Source of the DNA: JBMYQA01 sp049600855
GTDB lineage: Bacteria; Bacteroidota; Bacteroidia; Cytophagales; Flammeovirgaceae
Direction: 5' to 3'
Length of the DNA: 24,204 nt
Assembly: GCA_049600855.1 (NCBI GenBank)
Contig: JBMYQA010000068.1
Span: forward strand, 1 to 24,204
Shown here: piece by piece, positions 7,088 to 14,377 of the stretch
Numbering within the stretch: position 1 is the first letter of the stretch
How the letters are laid out: each line of letters begins with the position of its first letter
The notes under the pieces: model-generated
What the model saw: the letters and a program-made list of their open reading frames with translations, nothing else
Told to the model about the DNA's origin: nothing
Databases searched by the model: none
Program-made: the position numbers and the translations under genes

Positions 7088-9073
7088 ATGAAATATCTTT
7101 TTTCGATAGTAGTTATATTAATTTTTTCTTTCCAGTTGCACGCAGGAATTGAGATTGATAGCCTCAAAACCAAGTTAGACGAATCAAAAGGTACAGAGCG
7201 CATTGATATCTTGAATCAACTGTCTGTTTTACATCGGAATAACAATACCGAATGGGCATTGCATTATGCAAAAGAAGCCATGCGGCAATCATCGGCAAAA
7301 GGCGATAAACATCGTTTGGCGCAATCTTACATTAACGCGGGGGTGATTTTACGAAATACAGGAGGTACTGAAAAAGCGTTAGAATACTTTTTTAGCGCGG
7401 CAGAACTGGCATCTGATTTAGACAGTACTTTATTGAAGGCAGATGCCTTACATAAAATTAGCGTAGCTTACTTACTTGTTAGGGATTTTGATGAAGCATT
7501 GAAGTTTGGAAAAGAGGAAGAAATCATCTGGCGGGAGTTGAAGAATGAACATGGTTTAGCGAGTGCGCTTAACTCAATTGGTTTAATCTATCTGAATACG
7601 GGAAGGTATGATGAAGCTAATAGCTTTTTAATTCAAGCCTTAGAGCTAGCGGAAAAATCAGGTGATAAAGCCTTAATTTATAAGCCCCTGCTCAATTTAG
7701 GCGATTTGTTTTTGTATAAGAAAGATCCTGATCGGGCGTTAGATTATATCAATAAAAGTGCTGCAATTTGTGAAGAACTGAACGATAAATATGGCATTGC
7801 CATCACCCTATTGAAGAAAGGAGAAGCTTATCATTTACAGAATAAGTACGAAGAAGCAATTGAAGCTGCATTGGCGGCTAATCGTCAGGCAAATGAATTG
7901 CATTCGCTTTCACTGGTGCGAAATACCTACCGAACATTGGCGATGGTGTATGAATCTGCGGGGAAATATAAGAAAGCGTTAGATTATGATCGACTGTACA
8001 TCTCTACCGAAGATAGCATGCTGAGTGAAGTTACGCGTAGAGAAATTGCACAGTTAGAAGCACGCTACGAAGTAGAAGAAAAACAACGAGAGATTGATCG
8101 TATGCTGAAAGAGGCCACTTACAGTAAAATGCGTGTGATGTCTCTCATTGGCTTTATCGTGCTTTTTGCAGTGTTAGCGGTTGTGTTTATCAGTAGGCAG
8201 CAATTGAAACAGCGAGCCAAGTATGAAATTGTGACTCGTAATGATGAAATCAATAGGCAAAGTGAAGAGTTAGTGGAGCAAAAGGAGATTATTGAACGGA
8301 AAAGTAGAGAGCTAGATAAAACGGTAAATTATGCGAAGTTTATCCAAAATACAGTGATGCATATTAATCCGAGCTTTCTGAATATTTTTACGGATTATTT
8401 TGCGTTTAATCAGCCGAAAGACGAAGCGAGTGGGGATTTTTGTTGGTTTGCCCATAAAAGTGACAGTATCGTAATTGCGATTGGTGATTGTACTGGCCAT
8501 GGCGTGGAGGGAGCTTTTAATACCGTCATTGGAAATTCATTGCTTACCCAAATCGTGAGTGAAAATCAATACCGTACTCCTGCTGATATTTTAAAAGAAC
8601 TCGATAAAAAGCTATCTGGCATTTCTGATCCGAACTCAGATTTAGAGCATATTTTTAGGCCAAATATGAAATTGGCTATTTGCAGCATTAACATTAATAA
8701 TAAGCGGATGGTATATGCTGGTGCCAAAATTCCGCTTTACCTCATGAGTGGAGGCAAATTGAAAATTGTGGAAGCGGACCCTTGGGCAATTGCTGGCTAT
8801 GATGATGATGTCGTTTCGGGTAAAGCTTTTAACAACCGAATCATTAATTTGAAGAAAGGCGATAAATTGCTATTCTTTACTGATGGGTTTCAACGTCAAT
8901 TAGGAGGAACATATTATGAGGATTACTCAATAGAGCAACAGAATGAACTGGTAAATACCATTAAAGGATTAGGATTGCCTTTACAGAAAGAAGAGGTCAT
9001 TAAGCAGTTTGAGTCGTGGAAAGGAGATAACGAACAAACAGATGATGTGACCATCTTTGGATTAGAAATTTAG
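7088..9073 (+). CDS. TPR / transmembrane / SpoIIE-type PP2C phosphatase
   Basis: A 661-residue signalling protein. It starts with a signal peptide (1-19, ending QLHAG). A periplasmic TPR array follows at about 40-310, with repeats such as AYINAGVILRNTGG-like, ALNSIGLIYLNTGRYDEA and TLAMVYESAGKYKKALDY. A coiled coil spans about 311-348, then one membrane helix at 350-369 and a second coiled coil at 375-412. The cytoplasmic phosphatase domain is at about 415-661. Metal-binding aspartates are present: D450 in SGDF, D467 in IGDCTGHGVEGAF, D599 in FFTDGF and the DD of TDDVTIFG near the end. It likely dephosphorylates a Ser/Thr-phosphorylated anti-sigma antagonist or another target after a periplasmic TPR signal. 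No such partner is encoded next to it. This domain order is common in Bacteroidota. Ends at a strong bidirectional terminator. Confidence 0.92.
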   Translation: MKYLFSIVVILIFSFQLHAGIEIDSLKTKLDESKGTERIDILNQLSVLHRNNNTEWALHYAKEAMRQSSAKGDKHRLAQSYINAGVILRNTGGTEKALEYFFSAAELASDLDSTLLKADALHKISVAYLLVRDFDEALKFGKEEEIIWRELKNEHGLASALNSIGLIYLNTGRYDEANSFLIQALELAEKSGDKALIYKPLLNLGDLFLYKKDPDRALDYINKSAAICEELNDKYGIAITLLKKGEAYHLQNKYEEAIEAALAANRQANELHSLSLVRNTYRTLAMVYESAGKYKKALDYDRLYISTEDSMLSEVTRREIAQLEARYEVEEKQREIDRMLKEATYSKMRVMSLIGFIVLFAVLAVVFISRQQLKQRAKYEIVTRNDEINRQSEELVEQKEIIERKSRELDKTVNYAKFIQNTVMHINPSFLNIFTDYFAFNQPKDEASGDFCWFAHKSDSIVIAIGDCTGHGVEGAFNTVIGNSLLTQIVSENQYRTPADILKELDKKLSGISDPNSDLEHIFRPNMKLAICSININNKRMVYAGAKIPLYLMSGGKLKIVEADPWAIAGYDDDVVSGKAFNNRIINLKKGDKLLFFTDGFQRQLGGTYYEDYSIEQQNELVNTIKGLGLPLQKEEVIKQFESWKGDNEQTDDVTIFGLEI

Positions 9074-9101
9074 AATTTAAGGATGTGATTATATTGATTA
9101 T

Positions 9102-9138
9102 AAAAAATGCACTGAATTCACAATTCAGCGCATTTTTT
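9102..9138. terminator. Bidirectional rho-independent terminator
   Basis: AAAAAATGC-A-CTGAATT (9102-9117), loop CAC, then AATTCAG-C-GCATTTTTT (9121-9136). The stem has one A/C mismatch, with A-runs and T-runs on the two sides. It sits between the converging 3' ends of the SpoIIE phosphatase gene and the DUF3127 gene and can serve both. Confidence 0.85.
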
Positions 9139-9186
9139 ATGCTTAGTGAGCTGCTTAATGAGGTGGACTGTCTTTAGGTACAGCCA

Positions 9187-9579
9187 TTAAAATGGCAATT
9201 CATCTTCGCCAGCTTCAGAAAAAGACATGCCAGAAATATCATCACTTCCTCCTGTTGTTGAAGCACTTGAACCTGTAGCAGCTGGTGTTTGCTTAATCAC
9301 ATTGGCACCATCTATTCTCCAAGCCTCTAAGTTGGTGAAATAGGTAGTTCGCCCATCCTTGGTGTAAGGACGGCCTTTCAAATTAAAGCTCACATTAATT
9401 TCTTCTCCTGTAGAAAATGGATCTAATAATCCACAACGATCTTGCGTGAGTTGGAACTTCACATATTCAGGATACATTCCATTTTGAACTTCCAGCACAA
9501 ATTCTCTCTTTTTAAATCGCTCGGTCACTTGCTGCGTTTCATAGATGACCTCAAGTTTCCCTTTTACTTCAAATGCCAT
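9187..9579 (-). CDS. DUF3127 OB-fold / SSB-like protein
   Basis: A 130-residue protein. Residues 1-90 match the DUF3127 family known mainly from Bacteroidota, with KGKLEVIYETQQVTERFKKR, FVLEV, YPEYVKFQLTQDRCGLLD and FNLKGRPYT. The beta-rich pattern is consistent with an OB fold, and the family is regarded as related to single-stranded DNA-binding proteins. Residues about 91-120 form a low-complexity Ala/Thr/Ser/Gly linker, and the chain ends in GEDELPF. That tip strongly resembles the acidic SSB C-terminus (DDDIPF type) that recruits replication and repair enzymes. It probably binds nucleic acid, but no experimental role is known to me. Start ATG at 9579-9577, with a candidate promoter just upstream; the gene stands alone. 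Confidence 0.88.
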   Translation of the reverse strand: MAFEVKGKLEVIYETQQVTERFKKREFVLEVQNGMYPEYVKFQLTQDRCGLLDPFSTGEEINVSFNLKGRPYTKDGRTTYFTNLEAWRIDGANVIKQTPAATGSSASTTGGSDDISGMSFSEAGEDELPF

Positions 9580-9608
9580 ATCAACTAGTTTTAGAATAAA
9601 TCGTTAGG

Positions 9609-9639
9609 CAAAAATGAAGTTATTATCCCAGTTTCCAAA
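9609..9639 (-). promoter_or_regulatory. Candidate promoter for the DUF3127 gene
   Basis: On the minus strand TTTG (plus 9639-9636) is followed after 19 nt by CATTTTTG (9616-9609), which fits the Bacteroidota pattern TTTG-N19-TAnnTTTG except at the first base. It lies 30 nt upstream of the ATG. Confidence 0.45.
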
Positions 9640-9680
9640 GTGCTTTGAGGTATTTCGTTAAAAAATGGTTAATTTGACTA

Positions 9681-9707
9681 AACAACTATTGTATAAACAA
9701 CTGTTGT
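9681..9707. promoter_or_regulatory. Operator-like tandem palindrome in the YceI promoter
   Basis: AACAACTATTGT (9681-9692) and AACAACTGTTGT (9696-9707) are direct repeats with one difference and a 15-bp period. The second contains the perfect interrupted palindrome ACAAC-T-GTTGT (9697-9707), and TTGT-ATAA-ACAA (9689-9700) is a third, overlapping palindrome. The set covers the -33 element and the spacer, an ideal place for a repressor of MarR or TetR size. No regulator gene is adjacent, so the binding protein is not known. Confidence 0.5.
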
Positions 9708-9718
9708 CGTTACATTTG
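9689..9718 (+). promoter_or_regulatory. Promoter of the YceI gene
   Basis: TTG at 9689-9691 and TACATTTG at 9711-9718 are separated by exactly 19 nt, a full match to the Bacteroidota consensus TTG-N19-TAnnTTTG. The ATG follows 74 nt downstream, leaving a moderately long 5' leader. The spacer contains a palindromic repeat, listed separately. Confidence 0.7.
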
Positions 9719-9792
9719 CGTCAGGTGTTCAACTCAATAGTAGAACATATTCTAGTTAAAAGACTTAAACTTCCATTTTTAAATTCAAAGAA

Positions 9793-10392
9793 ATGAAAAA
9801 AATCAGTTTCATCGCACTCCTATTAGTTGGAGTTGTAGCAAGTGCTTTCGCAACAGGAAATGCAAAACCAAATAAATATGTGGTAGATGCGTCTAAAAGT
9901 GCAGTTAAGTGGGTAGGAGAGAAGGTTACCGGAAAGCATGAGGGCGGTATTAGTGTTAAAAGTGGCGCGTTAGAGGTAAAAAATGGTCAGTTGAAAGGAG
10001 GGGAATTCTTGATTGATATGACTTCTATTACTTGTACAGACCTTCAAGGGGAGTGGGCTGGCAAATTGGTTGGACATTTACATTCAGATGATTTTTTCAG
10101 TACAGAAAAATTTCCGATCTCAACATTAAAAATTACAAAGGCAAAAGCTAAAGGAGATAATAACTATGAAGTGACTGCGGATTTAACCATCAAAGGCATT
10201 ACAAAGCCAGTTACGTTTACCACAAGTTTTGAAGAAGCAGGAAATGCAGTAAACGCAAAAGCTACAATCAAAGTGAACCGCACGGAATATGATATTAAAT
10301 ACGGTTCTGCGAGCTTCTTCGATAACCTTGCAGATAAGGCGATTTCTGATGAGTTTACCATTACTGTGGACTTAACAGCTAACCCAAGCTAA
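9793..10392 (+). CDS. YceI-family periplasmic protein
   Basis: A 199-residue exported protein. The signal peptide is at 1-20 (MKKISFIALLLVGVVASAFA). The YceI domain, a lipocalin-like beta barrel that binds isoprenoid-type lipids in characterised relatives, covers about 26-196. It shows VDASKSAVKWVGEKVTGKHEG near the start, then LKGGEFLIDMTSI, LVGHLHSDDFFSTEKFP, and the family-typical TADLTIKGITKPVTF and SASFFDN. The physiological role in Bacteroidota is unclear: such proteins are often linked to acid, osmotic or oxidative stress, or to quinone/isoprenoid handling. It is monocistronic: promoter at 9689-9718 and a strong terminator at 10418-10452. Start is the ATG at 9793. Confidence 0.94.
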   Translation: MKKISFIALLLVGVVASAFATGNAKPNKYVVDASKSAVKWVGEKVTGKHEGGISVKSGALEVKNGQLKGGEFLIDMTSITCTDLQGEWAGKLVGHLHSDDFFSTEKFPISTLKITKAKAKGDNNYEVTADLTIKGITKPVTFTTSFEEAGNAVNAKATIKVNRTEYDIKYGSASFFDNLADKAISDEFTITVDLTANPS

Positions 10393-10417
10393 TTAAAATA
10401 AGTCACATATGGTTAAG

Positions 10418-10452
10418 CAGGTTTAATATTTTTGTATTAAACCTGTTTTTTT
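10418..10452 (+). terminator. Rho-independent terminator of the YceI gene
   Basis: A perfect 11-bp stem, CAGGTTTAATA (10418-10428) with TATTAAACCTG (10435-10445), a TTTTTG loop and seven T residues after it. Confidence 0.93.
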
Positions 10453-10512
10453 ATGGGGTGGAAGGAGAATGTTGGGGAAACAAATCAAAATGGAGAGTGA
10501 ATTGCAGCCTTG

Positions 10513-11238
10513 CTATACAATTTCTAATTTTTCACAGGTTTTTCTGGCTGCATCTTGCTCTGCTTTTTTCTTACTAAAACCATAGCCAAGCGCCATTCGT
10601 TTATTTTCAACTAGAATTTCAGCGGTAAACTGCCTGTTGTGCTTTTCACCCTTTTGAGAAATAATGTCAAATTGAACCGATTTCGAATTTTTTTGTGACC
10701 ATTCGATCAATTTACTCTTGAAGTTAATGGTCGTTCCGACAATATCATTAAGATCGTAGTACCTTCTCAACAACTTTTTGATGATGAATTTCTTGCAGGG
10801 TTTAAAGCCACGATCTAAATAATAGGCACCAATAAAGGCTTCCATCGCATCTCCATAAAGCGACTTATGCGATAAGCTGTTTTTTCTTCTACGGGTATCG
10901 TACTCAACCAGGTGGTTTAGGCCAATTTTGATCGCAAGATGGTTTAACGCTTCTCGATTAACAATACGAGAACGGATTTCTGTGAGAAACCCTTCATTTT
11001 TGTAGGGAAATTTTTTGAATAAATATTCAGCAACAACTGCCCCTAGAATAGCATCTCCCAAATACTCTAAGCGTTCATTAGATTGCCGAATGCCTAGTGG
11101 TGATACTTTGGCTACAGAGGTGTGTTTCATGGCTAAACTGTAAAGCTCAATATTACGAGGACTGTCGCCTGTGATTTGTTTTACAGCATAAATTAGCTTA
11201 CGCTCTTTCTCTGAGTATGTCTTAAAAGGATTAAACAA
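10513..11238 (-). CDS. rnc: Ribonuclease III
   Basis: A 241-residue endonuclease that cleaves double-stranded RNA, including rRNA precursors. The RNase III domain at about 10-150 has the signature NERLEYLGDA (54-63, metal ligands E56 and D62) and the second site GDAMEAFIGA (129-138, D130 and E133). A dsRNA-binding domain follows at about 170-240, ending SKKKAEQDAARKTCEKL. The frame can start only at TTG (11238-11236): no ATG lies upstream in frame before the promoter, and the next ATG (residue 37) would remove the first helices of the fold. It lies downstream of fabF as usual in bacteria, but a strong terminator after fabF and a candidate promoter at 11316-11323 suggest separate transcription. 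Confidence 0.96.
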   Translation of the reverse strand: MFNPFKTYSEKERKLIYAVKQITGDSPRNIELYSLAMKHTSVAKVSPLGIRQSNERLEYLGDAILGAVVAEYLFKKFPYKNEGFLTEIRSRIVNREALNHLAIKIGLNHLVEYDTRRRKNSLSHKSLYGDAMEAFIGAYYLDRGFKPCKKFIIKKLLRRYYDLNDIVGTTINFKSKLIEWSQKNSKSVQFDIISQKGEKHNRQFTAEILVENKRMALGYGFSKKKAEQDAARKTCEKLEIV

Positions 11239-11315
11239 ACTGAATATATAGCTATTTCTAGTTATGATTGCTACTTGTAATCTAATAATTGTAGCATGAT
11301 CTACTTTACAATCTT

Positions 11316-11323
11316 CAAATGTA
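11316..11323 (-). promoter_or_regulatory. Candidate promoter for rnc
   Basis: On the minus strand TACATTTG is a full match to the -7 consensus. A TTG lies 23 nt upstream (plus 11347-11349), which is at the long end of the usual spacing. It sits 77 nt before the rnc start and after the fabF terminator, so it would drive rnc independently. Confidence 0.45.
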
Positions 11324-11458
11324 AAAAGATAATCAAACTTAATTCACAAATGAGCTGCAAATATTGTATTAGGAATTGAGAATGTACGGAGATTGCTTGA
11401 GATTTTTCTATTCAACTACCTGTATTGCCTCTCAAATTACCTCAAGTGGTATAAATAA

Positions 11459-11490
11459 GAAAAAAATATGGGGATAAAACATCCCCATAT
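11459..11490 (-). terminator. Rho-independent terminator of fabF
   Basis: A perfect 10-bp stem: ATCCCCATAT and ATATGGGGAT around a 5-nt loop (plus 11466-11490). On the minus strand it is followed by a run of T (plus 11460-11466). It begins 8 nt after the fabF stop. Confidence 0.93.
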
Positions 11491-11497
11491 GTCAGGA

Positions 11498-12748
11498 TTA
11501 GTCGAATTTCTTAATAAGCAGTGAACTGTTATGTCCACCAAAACCGAATGTATTGCTTAATACTGCATTTACCTCTCTTCGCTGAACCGTATTAAATGTA
11601 AAATTCAAATTAGGATCTAAAGCTTCATCATCCGTAAAGTGATTAATGGTAGGAGGAATTGCTTGTTTTGTAATAGCAAAAACGGAAGCAATTGCTTCTA
11701 TTGCACCTGCAGCTCCTAATAAATGGCCTGTCATTGATTTTGTAGAGCTAATGTTTAGCTTGTAAGCATGTTCACCAAATACTTGTTGAATCGCTTTTAC
11801 CTCAGCGGCATCACCTAATGGAGTAGAAGTACCATGTACATTAATGTAATCTACTTCTTCAGGTTTCATGTTTGCCTCTTTTAAGGCATCGAGCATAACA
11901 TTTTTAGCACCAAGTCCTTCTGGATGAGGAGCTGTAATGTGGTGTGCATCAGCAGACATGCCTCCACCAACAATTTCAGCGTATATTTTAGCGCCACGAG
12001 CCTGCGCATGTTCTAAATCTTCTAAGATTAATGCGCCCGCACCTTCACCAAGTACAAATCCATCGCGCTCTTTATCAAATGGTCGTGAAGCTGTTTCAGG
12101 AGAATCATTTCGTTCTGATAGCGCTTTGAGTGCGTTAAATCCTCCCATACCTGCTTCAGTTACTGCGGCTTCAGAACCGCCAGTAACCATCACGTCTGCT
12201 TTTCCTAATCGAATATAGTTGTAAGCATCAATTAATGCATTGGTTGAAGAAGCACAAGCAGATACTGTTACAAAGTTAGGACCCCTAAATCCATGTCGGA
12301 TGGAGATTTGACCTGCACTGATATCGGCGATCATTTTAGGAATAAAGAAAGGATTGAATTTAGGAATTTTACCTTTCTCTTGATAAGACATGACCTCTTC
12401 TTGGAAAGTAGTTAATCCTCCAATTCCTGAACCCCAAATTACGCCAACACGATCTTTATTGATGTCATCTTGATCTAAGCCTGCATCTTTCACCGCCTCA
12501 TCTGAAGAAACAATAGCATATTGTGTAAAAGGATCCATTCTACGTGCCTCTCTTTTGTGTAGGAAGTCCTCTACGTTGAAACCTTTTACTTCACATGCAA
12601 ATTTGGTTTTGAAATGTGTCGTGTCAAATCTTGTAATATGAGCAGCACCACTCAATCCTTTCTCTAATCCATCCCAATACTCATTAAGGGTGTTGCCTAG
12701 TGGAGTCAATGCTCCTAGTCCTGTAATAACAACTCTTCTCAGTTCCAT
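11498..12748 (-). CDS. fabF: 3-oxoacyl-[acyl-carrier-protein] synthase II
   Basis: A 416-residue condensing enzyme that adds malonyl-ACP units to the growing acyl-ACP in type II fatty-acid synthesis. Cytoplasmic. The Cys-His-His triad is intact: C165 in TVSACASSTNALIDA, H305 in NVHGTSTPLGD and H342 in KSMTGHLLGAAGA, with K337 next to it. The gating loop FGFGGHNSSL (401-410) near the C-terminus and the overall length fit FabF (KAS II), not FabB. Start ATG at 12748-12746. It follows acpP with 190 bp between, including an acpP terminator, so it may receive only read-through transcription; no perfect TAnnTTTG was found for it. Its own terminator follows directly. Confidence 0.97.
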   Translation of the reverse strand: MELRRVVITGLGALTPLGNTLNEYWDGLEKGLSGAAHITRFDTTHFKTKFACEVKGFNVEDFLHKREARRMDPFTQYAIVSSDEAVKDAGLDQDDINKDRVGVIWGSGIGGLTTFQEEVMSYQEKGKIPKFNPFFIPKMIADISAGQISIRHGFRGPNFVTVSACASSTNALIDAYNYIRLGKADVMVTGGSEAAVTEAGMGGFNALKALSERNDSPETASRPFDKERDGFVLGEGAGALILEDLEHAQARGAKIYAEIVGGGMSADAHHITAPHPEGLGAKNVMLDALKEANMKPEEVDYINVHGTSTPLGDAAEVKAIQQVFGEHAYKLNISSTKSMTGHLLGAAGAIEAIASVFAITKQAIPPTINHFTDDEALDPNLNFTFNTVQRREVNAVLSNTFGFGGHNSSLLIKKFD

Positions 12749-12867
12749 AAAAAGAATTTATGACTTAAACGGAAACTCAAAATTTGCCGAAAGTTACCTT
12801 ATATTAAACGTTCCAGCAAAAAATTAGACCTGAAAGCAATCAGATAATAATGGCTTGCAGGTCCTCT

Positions 12868-12919
12868 AAAAAAATGGGGAATTAGGCAATCAATCAAATT
12901 TTTGCTTACCCAATCCCCC
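12868..12919 (-). terminator. Rho-independent terminator of acpP
   Basis: On the minus strand GGGGATTGGGTAA (plus 12918-12906) pairs with TTGCCTAATTCCCC (plus 12889-12876), with one bulged base and two G-U pairs, around an AT-rich loop of about 16 nt. A run of seven T residues follows (plus 12874-12868). A long but well-formed terminator that may allow some read-through into fabF. Confidence 0.7.
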
Positions 12920-12938
12920 TTAAAGAAGCAAGAAAATA

Positions 12939-13175
12939 TTATTTGGCATTCTCTTCCAAATAAGAAATTGCTTGTCCAACGGTTGTAATCTTTTCAGCTT
13001 GATCGTCAGGGATGGAGATATTGAATTCTTTTTCGAATTCCATGATCAATTCCACAGTGTCAAGAGAATCAGCTCCCAAATCATTGGTGAAGCTAGCATC
13101 AGGAGTCACTTCTGAGTCCTCCACGCCTAACTTATCTACAATTATGTTCTTTACTTTTGCTGCAATATCTGCCAT
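12939..13175 (-). CDS. acpP: Acyl carrier protein
   Basis: A 78-residue acidic, four-helix carrier of the 4'-phosphopantetheine arm that holds acyl chains during fatty-acid synthesis. The attachment serine is S37 in the motif GADSLDTVELIMEFE. The rest matches ordinary ACP in length and pattern (KIIVDKLGVE-like N-terminal helix, then IPDDQAEKITTVGQAISYL). Start ATG at 13175-13173. It is the first gene of the conserved acpP-fabF-rnc order; a terminator follows 20 nt downstream of its stop. That arrangement allows acpP to be made in excess over fabF, as expected for an abundant protein. A weak promoter match lies upstream. Confidence 0.97.
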   Translation of the reverse strand: MADIAAKVKNIIVDKLGVEDSEVTPDASFTNDLGADSLDTVELIMEFEKEFNISIPDDQAEKITTVGQAISYLEENAK

Positions 13176-13212
13176 AGTAATAAAGCATTAGTTAGTTGAT
13201 AAATCGAACGTG

Positions 13213-13243
13213 CAAATAAAGATATTTCATTATAGAAAGCCAA
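13213..13243 (-). promoter_or_regulatory. Candidate promoter for acpP
   Basis: Minus-strand TTG (plus 13243-13241), a 20-nt spacer, then TTTATTTG (plus 13220-13213), which differs from TAnnTTTG at one base. About 38 nt upstream of the ATG. Confidence 0.4.
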
Positions 13244-13426
13244 CCTTTGCCAAGGAAAATTGCATTCAATTCATCACAAACGATTGTCAGTCACTGGTTT
13301 ATGAATCACTTTTACGCTGTTTTTACGCACTTCTTAAGAGCGATTAAAGTAGAATCTTTTAAGTTTTACTACTTTTTAAAACTATTGATCGAATGAAATT
13401 TGAGGTTACTAGTTCCTTTTTGACAG

Positions 13427-13439
13427 GTCGCATTGCGAC
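13427..13439. repeat. Interrupted palindrome GTCGCA-T-TGCGAC
   Basis: A 13-bp perfect interrupted palindrome, GC-rich in AT-rich DNA, 14 bp beyond the miaA stop. As a hairpin its loop would be very tight and no long T-run follows, so it is either a weak terminator of miaA or a protein-binding site. Confidence 0.35.
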
Positions 13440-13453
13440 GGATCAAGTCGAGT

Positions 13454-14377
13454 TTAAGCTTGCTTAAAGTGTGAAGGGGCAATCGTTTCCAAATAAGCTT
13501 GCACTTTTTCCAACTCTTGTGGATGAAACCACTTGATTTCCTGATCTTTACGAAACCAAGTCAATTGCCTTTTGGCATAACGCCTGCTGTTTTGCTTCAA
13601 TAGTTCCACAGCTTGATCCCAATCGTACTTTCCATCCCAAAAATCAAATAGCTCCTGATAACCCACCGTTTTCAATGCACTTAAATGTTTATACGGATAT
13701 AAAGCTTTAGCCTCTTCTACTAAACCCATTTCTAACATCAAATCCATTCTTCGATTAATCCGATCATACAGTTCTTCACGATCCCGATTTAACCCAACTT
13801 TTATCACTTCAAATGAGCGTGTTACCTTTTTCCCTGACCGAAAGCTGCTAAATGTTTTTCCTGTACTCCGAATTACTTCAAGCGCACGGATAACACGCAT
13901 ATGATTTTGTTGGTCTACTTTCTGATAGTAATCAGGATCGGCTTGCGCAAGCTCTTCGAGTAGTGGCGCCAAGCCATCATGTTGATGAATTTGGTTTAAG
14001 TGTTCTCGAATGCCCGCTTTTACAGGAGGCATTTCATCAATGCCATCACAAATGGCTTTTACAAATAATCCAGATCCTCCAGTTAGTAAAGCCGTGTTTG
14101 ATTTCTTAAAAATATTTTGAAGGCAAGTCAATGCGTCTTTTTCGTACTTGGCAACATTGTAATCCTCATGAATGCTGATGTGATCAATTAAGTAATGAGG
14201 CACTCCCCGAATTTCTTCAGGGCTAGGTTTAGCTGTACCTATAGCCATTTCCTTATAAAATTGCCTAGAATCAGCAGAAACTACCTCAATACCATAGCGC
14301 TGAGCCAATTGCACACAAAAATCGGTTTTACCAACTGCAGTTGGACCTACAATGACTAATACGATCTTTTTAACCAA
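13454..14377 (-). CDS. miaA: tRNA dimethylallyltransferase
   Basis: A 307-residue enzyme that transfers a dimethylallyl group from DMAPP to N6 of A37 in tRNAs that read UNN codons. Motifs: P-loop GPTAVGKT (11-18), DSRQFYKEMAIGTAKP (36-51) for tRNA and substrate binding, HYLIDH (61-66), GGSGLFVKA (100-108) and, near the C-terminus, KQNSRRYAKRQLTWFRKD. The start must lie before the P-loop; the only option is TTG at 14377-14375, directly after the TAG of the acyl-CoA-binding protein and in the same frame. No Shine-Dalgarno is visible, so translation probably depends on coupling to the upstream gene. Family is certain; the start is inferred. Confidence 0.95.
   Translation of the reverse strand: MVKKIVLVIVGPTAVGKTDFCVQLAQRYGIEVVSADSRQFYKEMAIGTAKPSPEEIRGVPHYLIDHISIHEDYNVAKYEKDALTCLQNIFKKSNTALLTGGSGLFVKAICDGIDEMPPVKAGIREHLNQIHQHDGLAPLLEELAQADPDYYQKVDQQNHMRVIRALEVIRSTGKTFSSFRSGKKVTRSFEVIKVGLNRDREELYDRINRRMDLMLEMGLVEEAKALYPYKHLSALKTVGYQELFDFWDGKYDWDQAVELLKQNSRRYAKRQLTWFRKDQEIKWFHPQELEKVQAYLETIAPSHFKQA

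Noticed and set aside
11389..11400. Shared word CGGAGATTGCTT also present near 16267
   Set aside because: A 12-mer pair is expected by chance several times in a window of this size.
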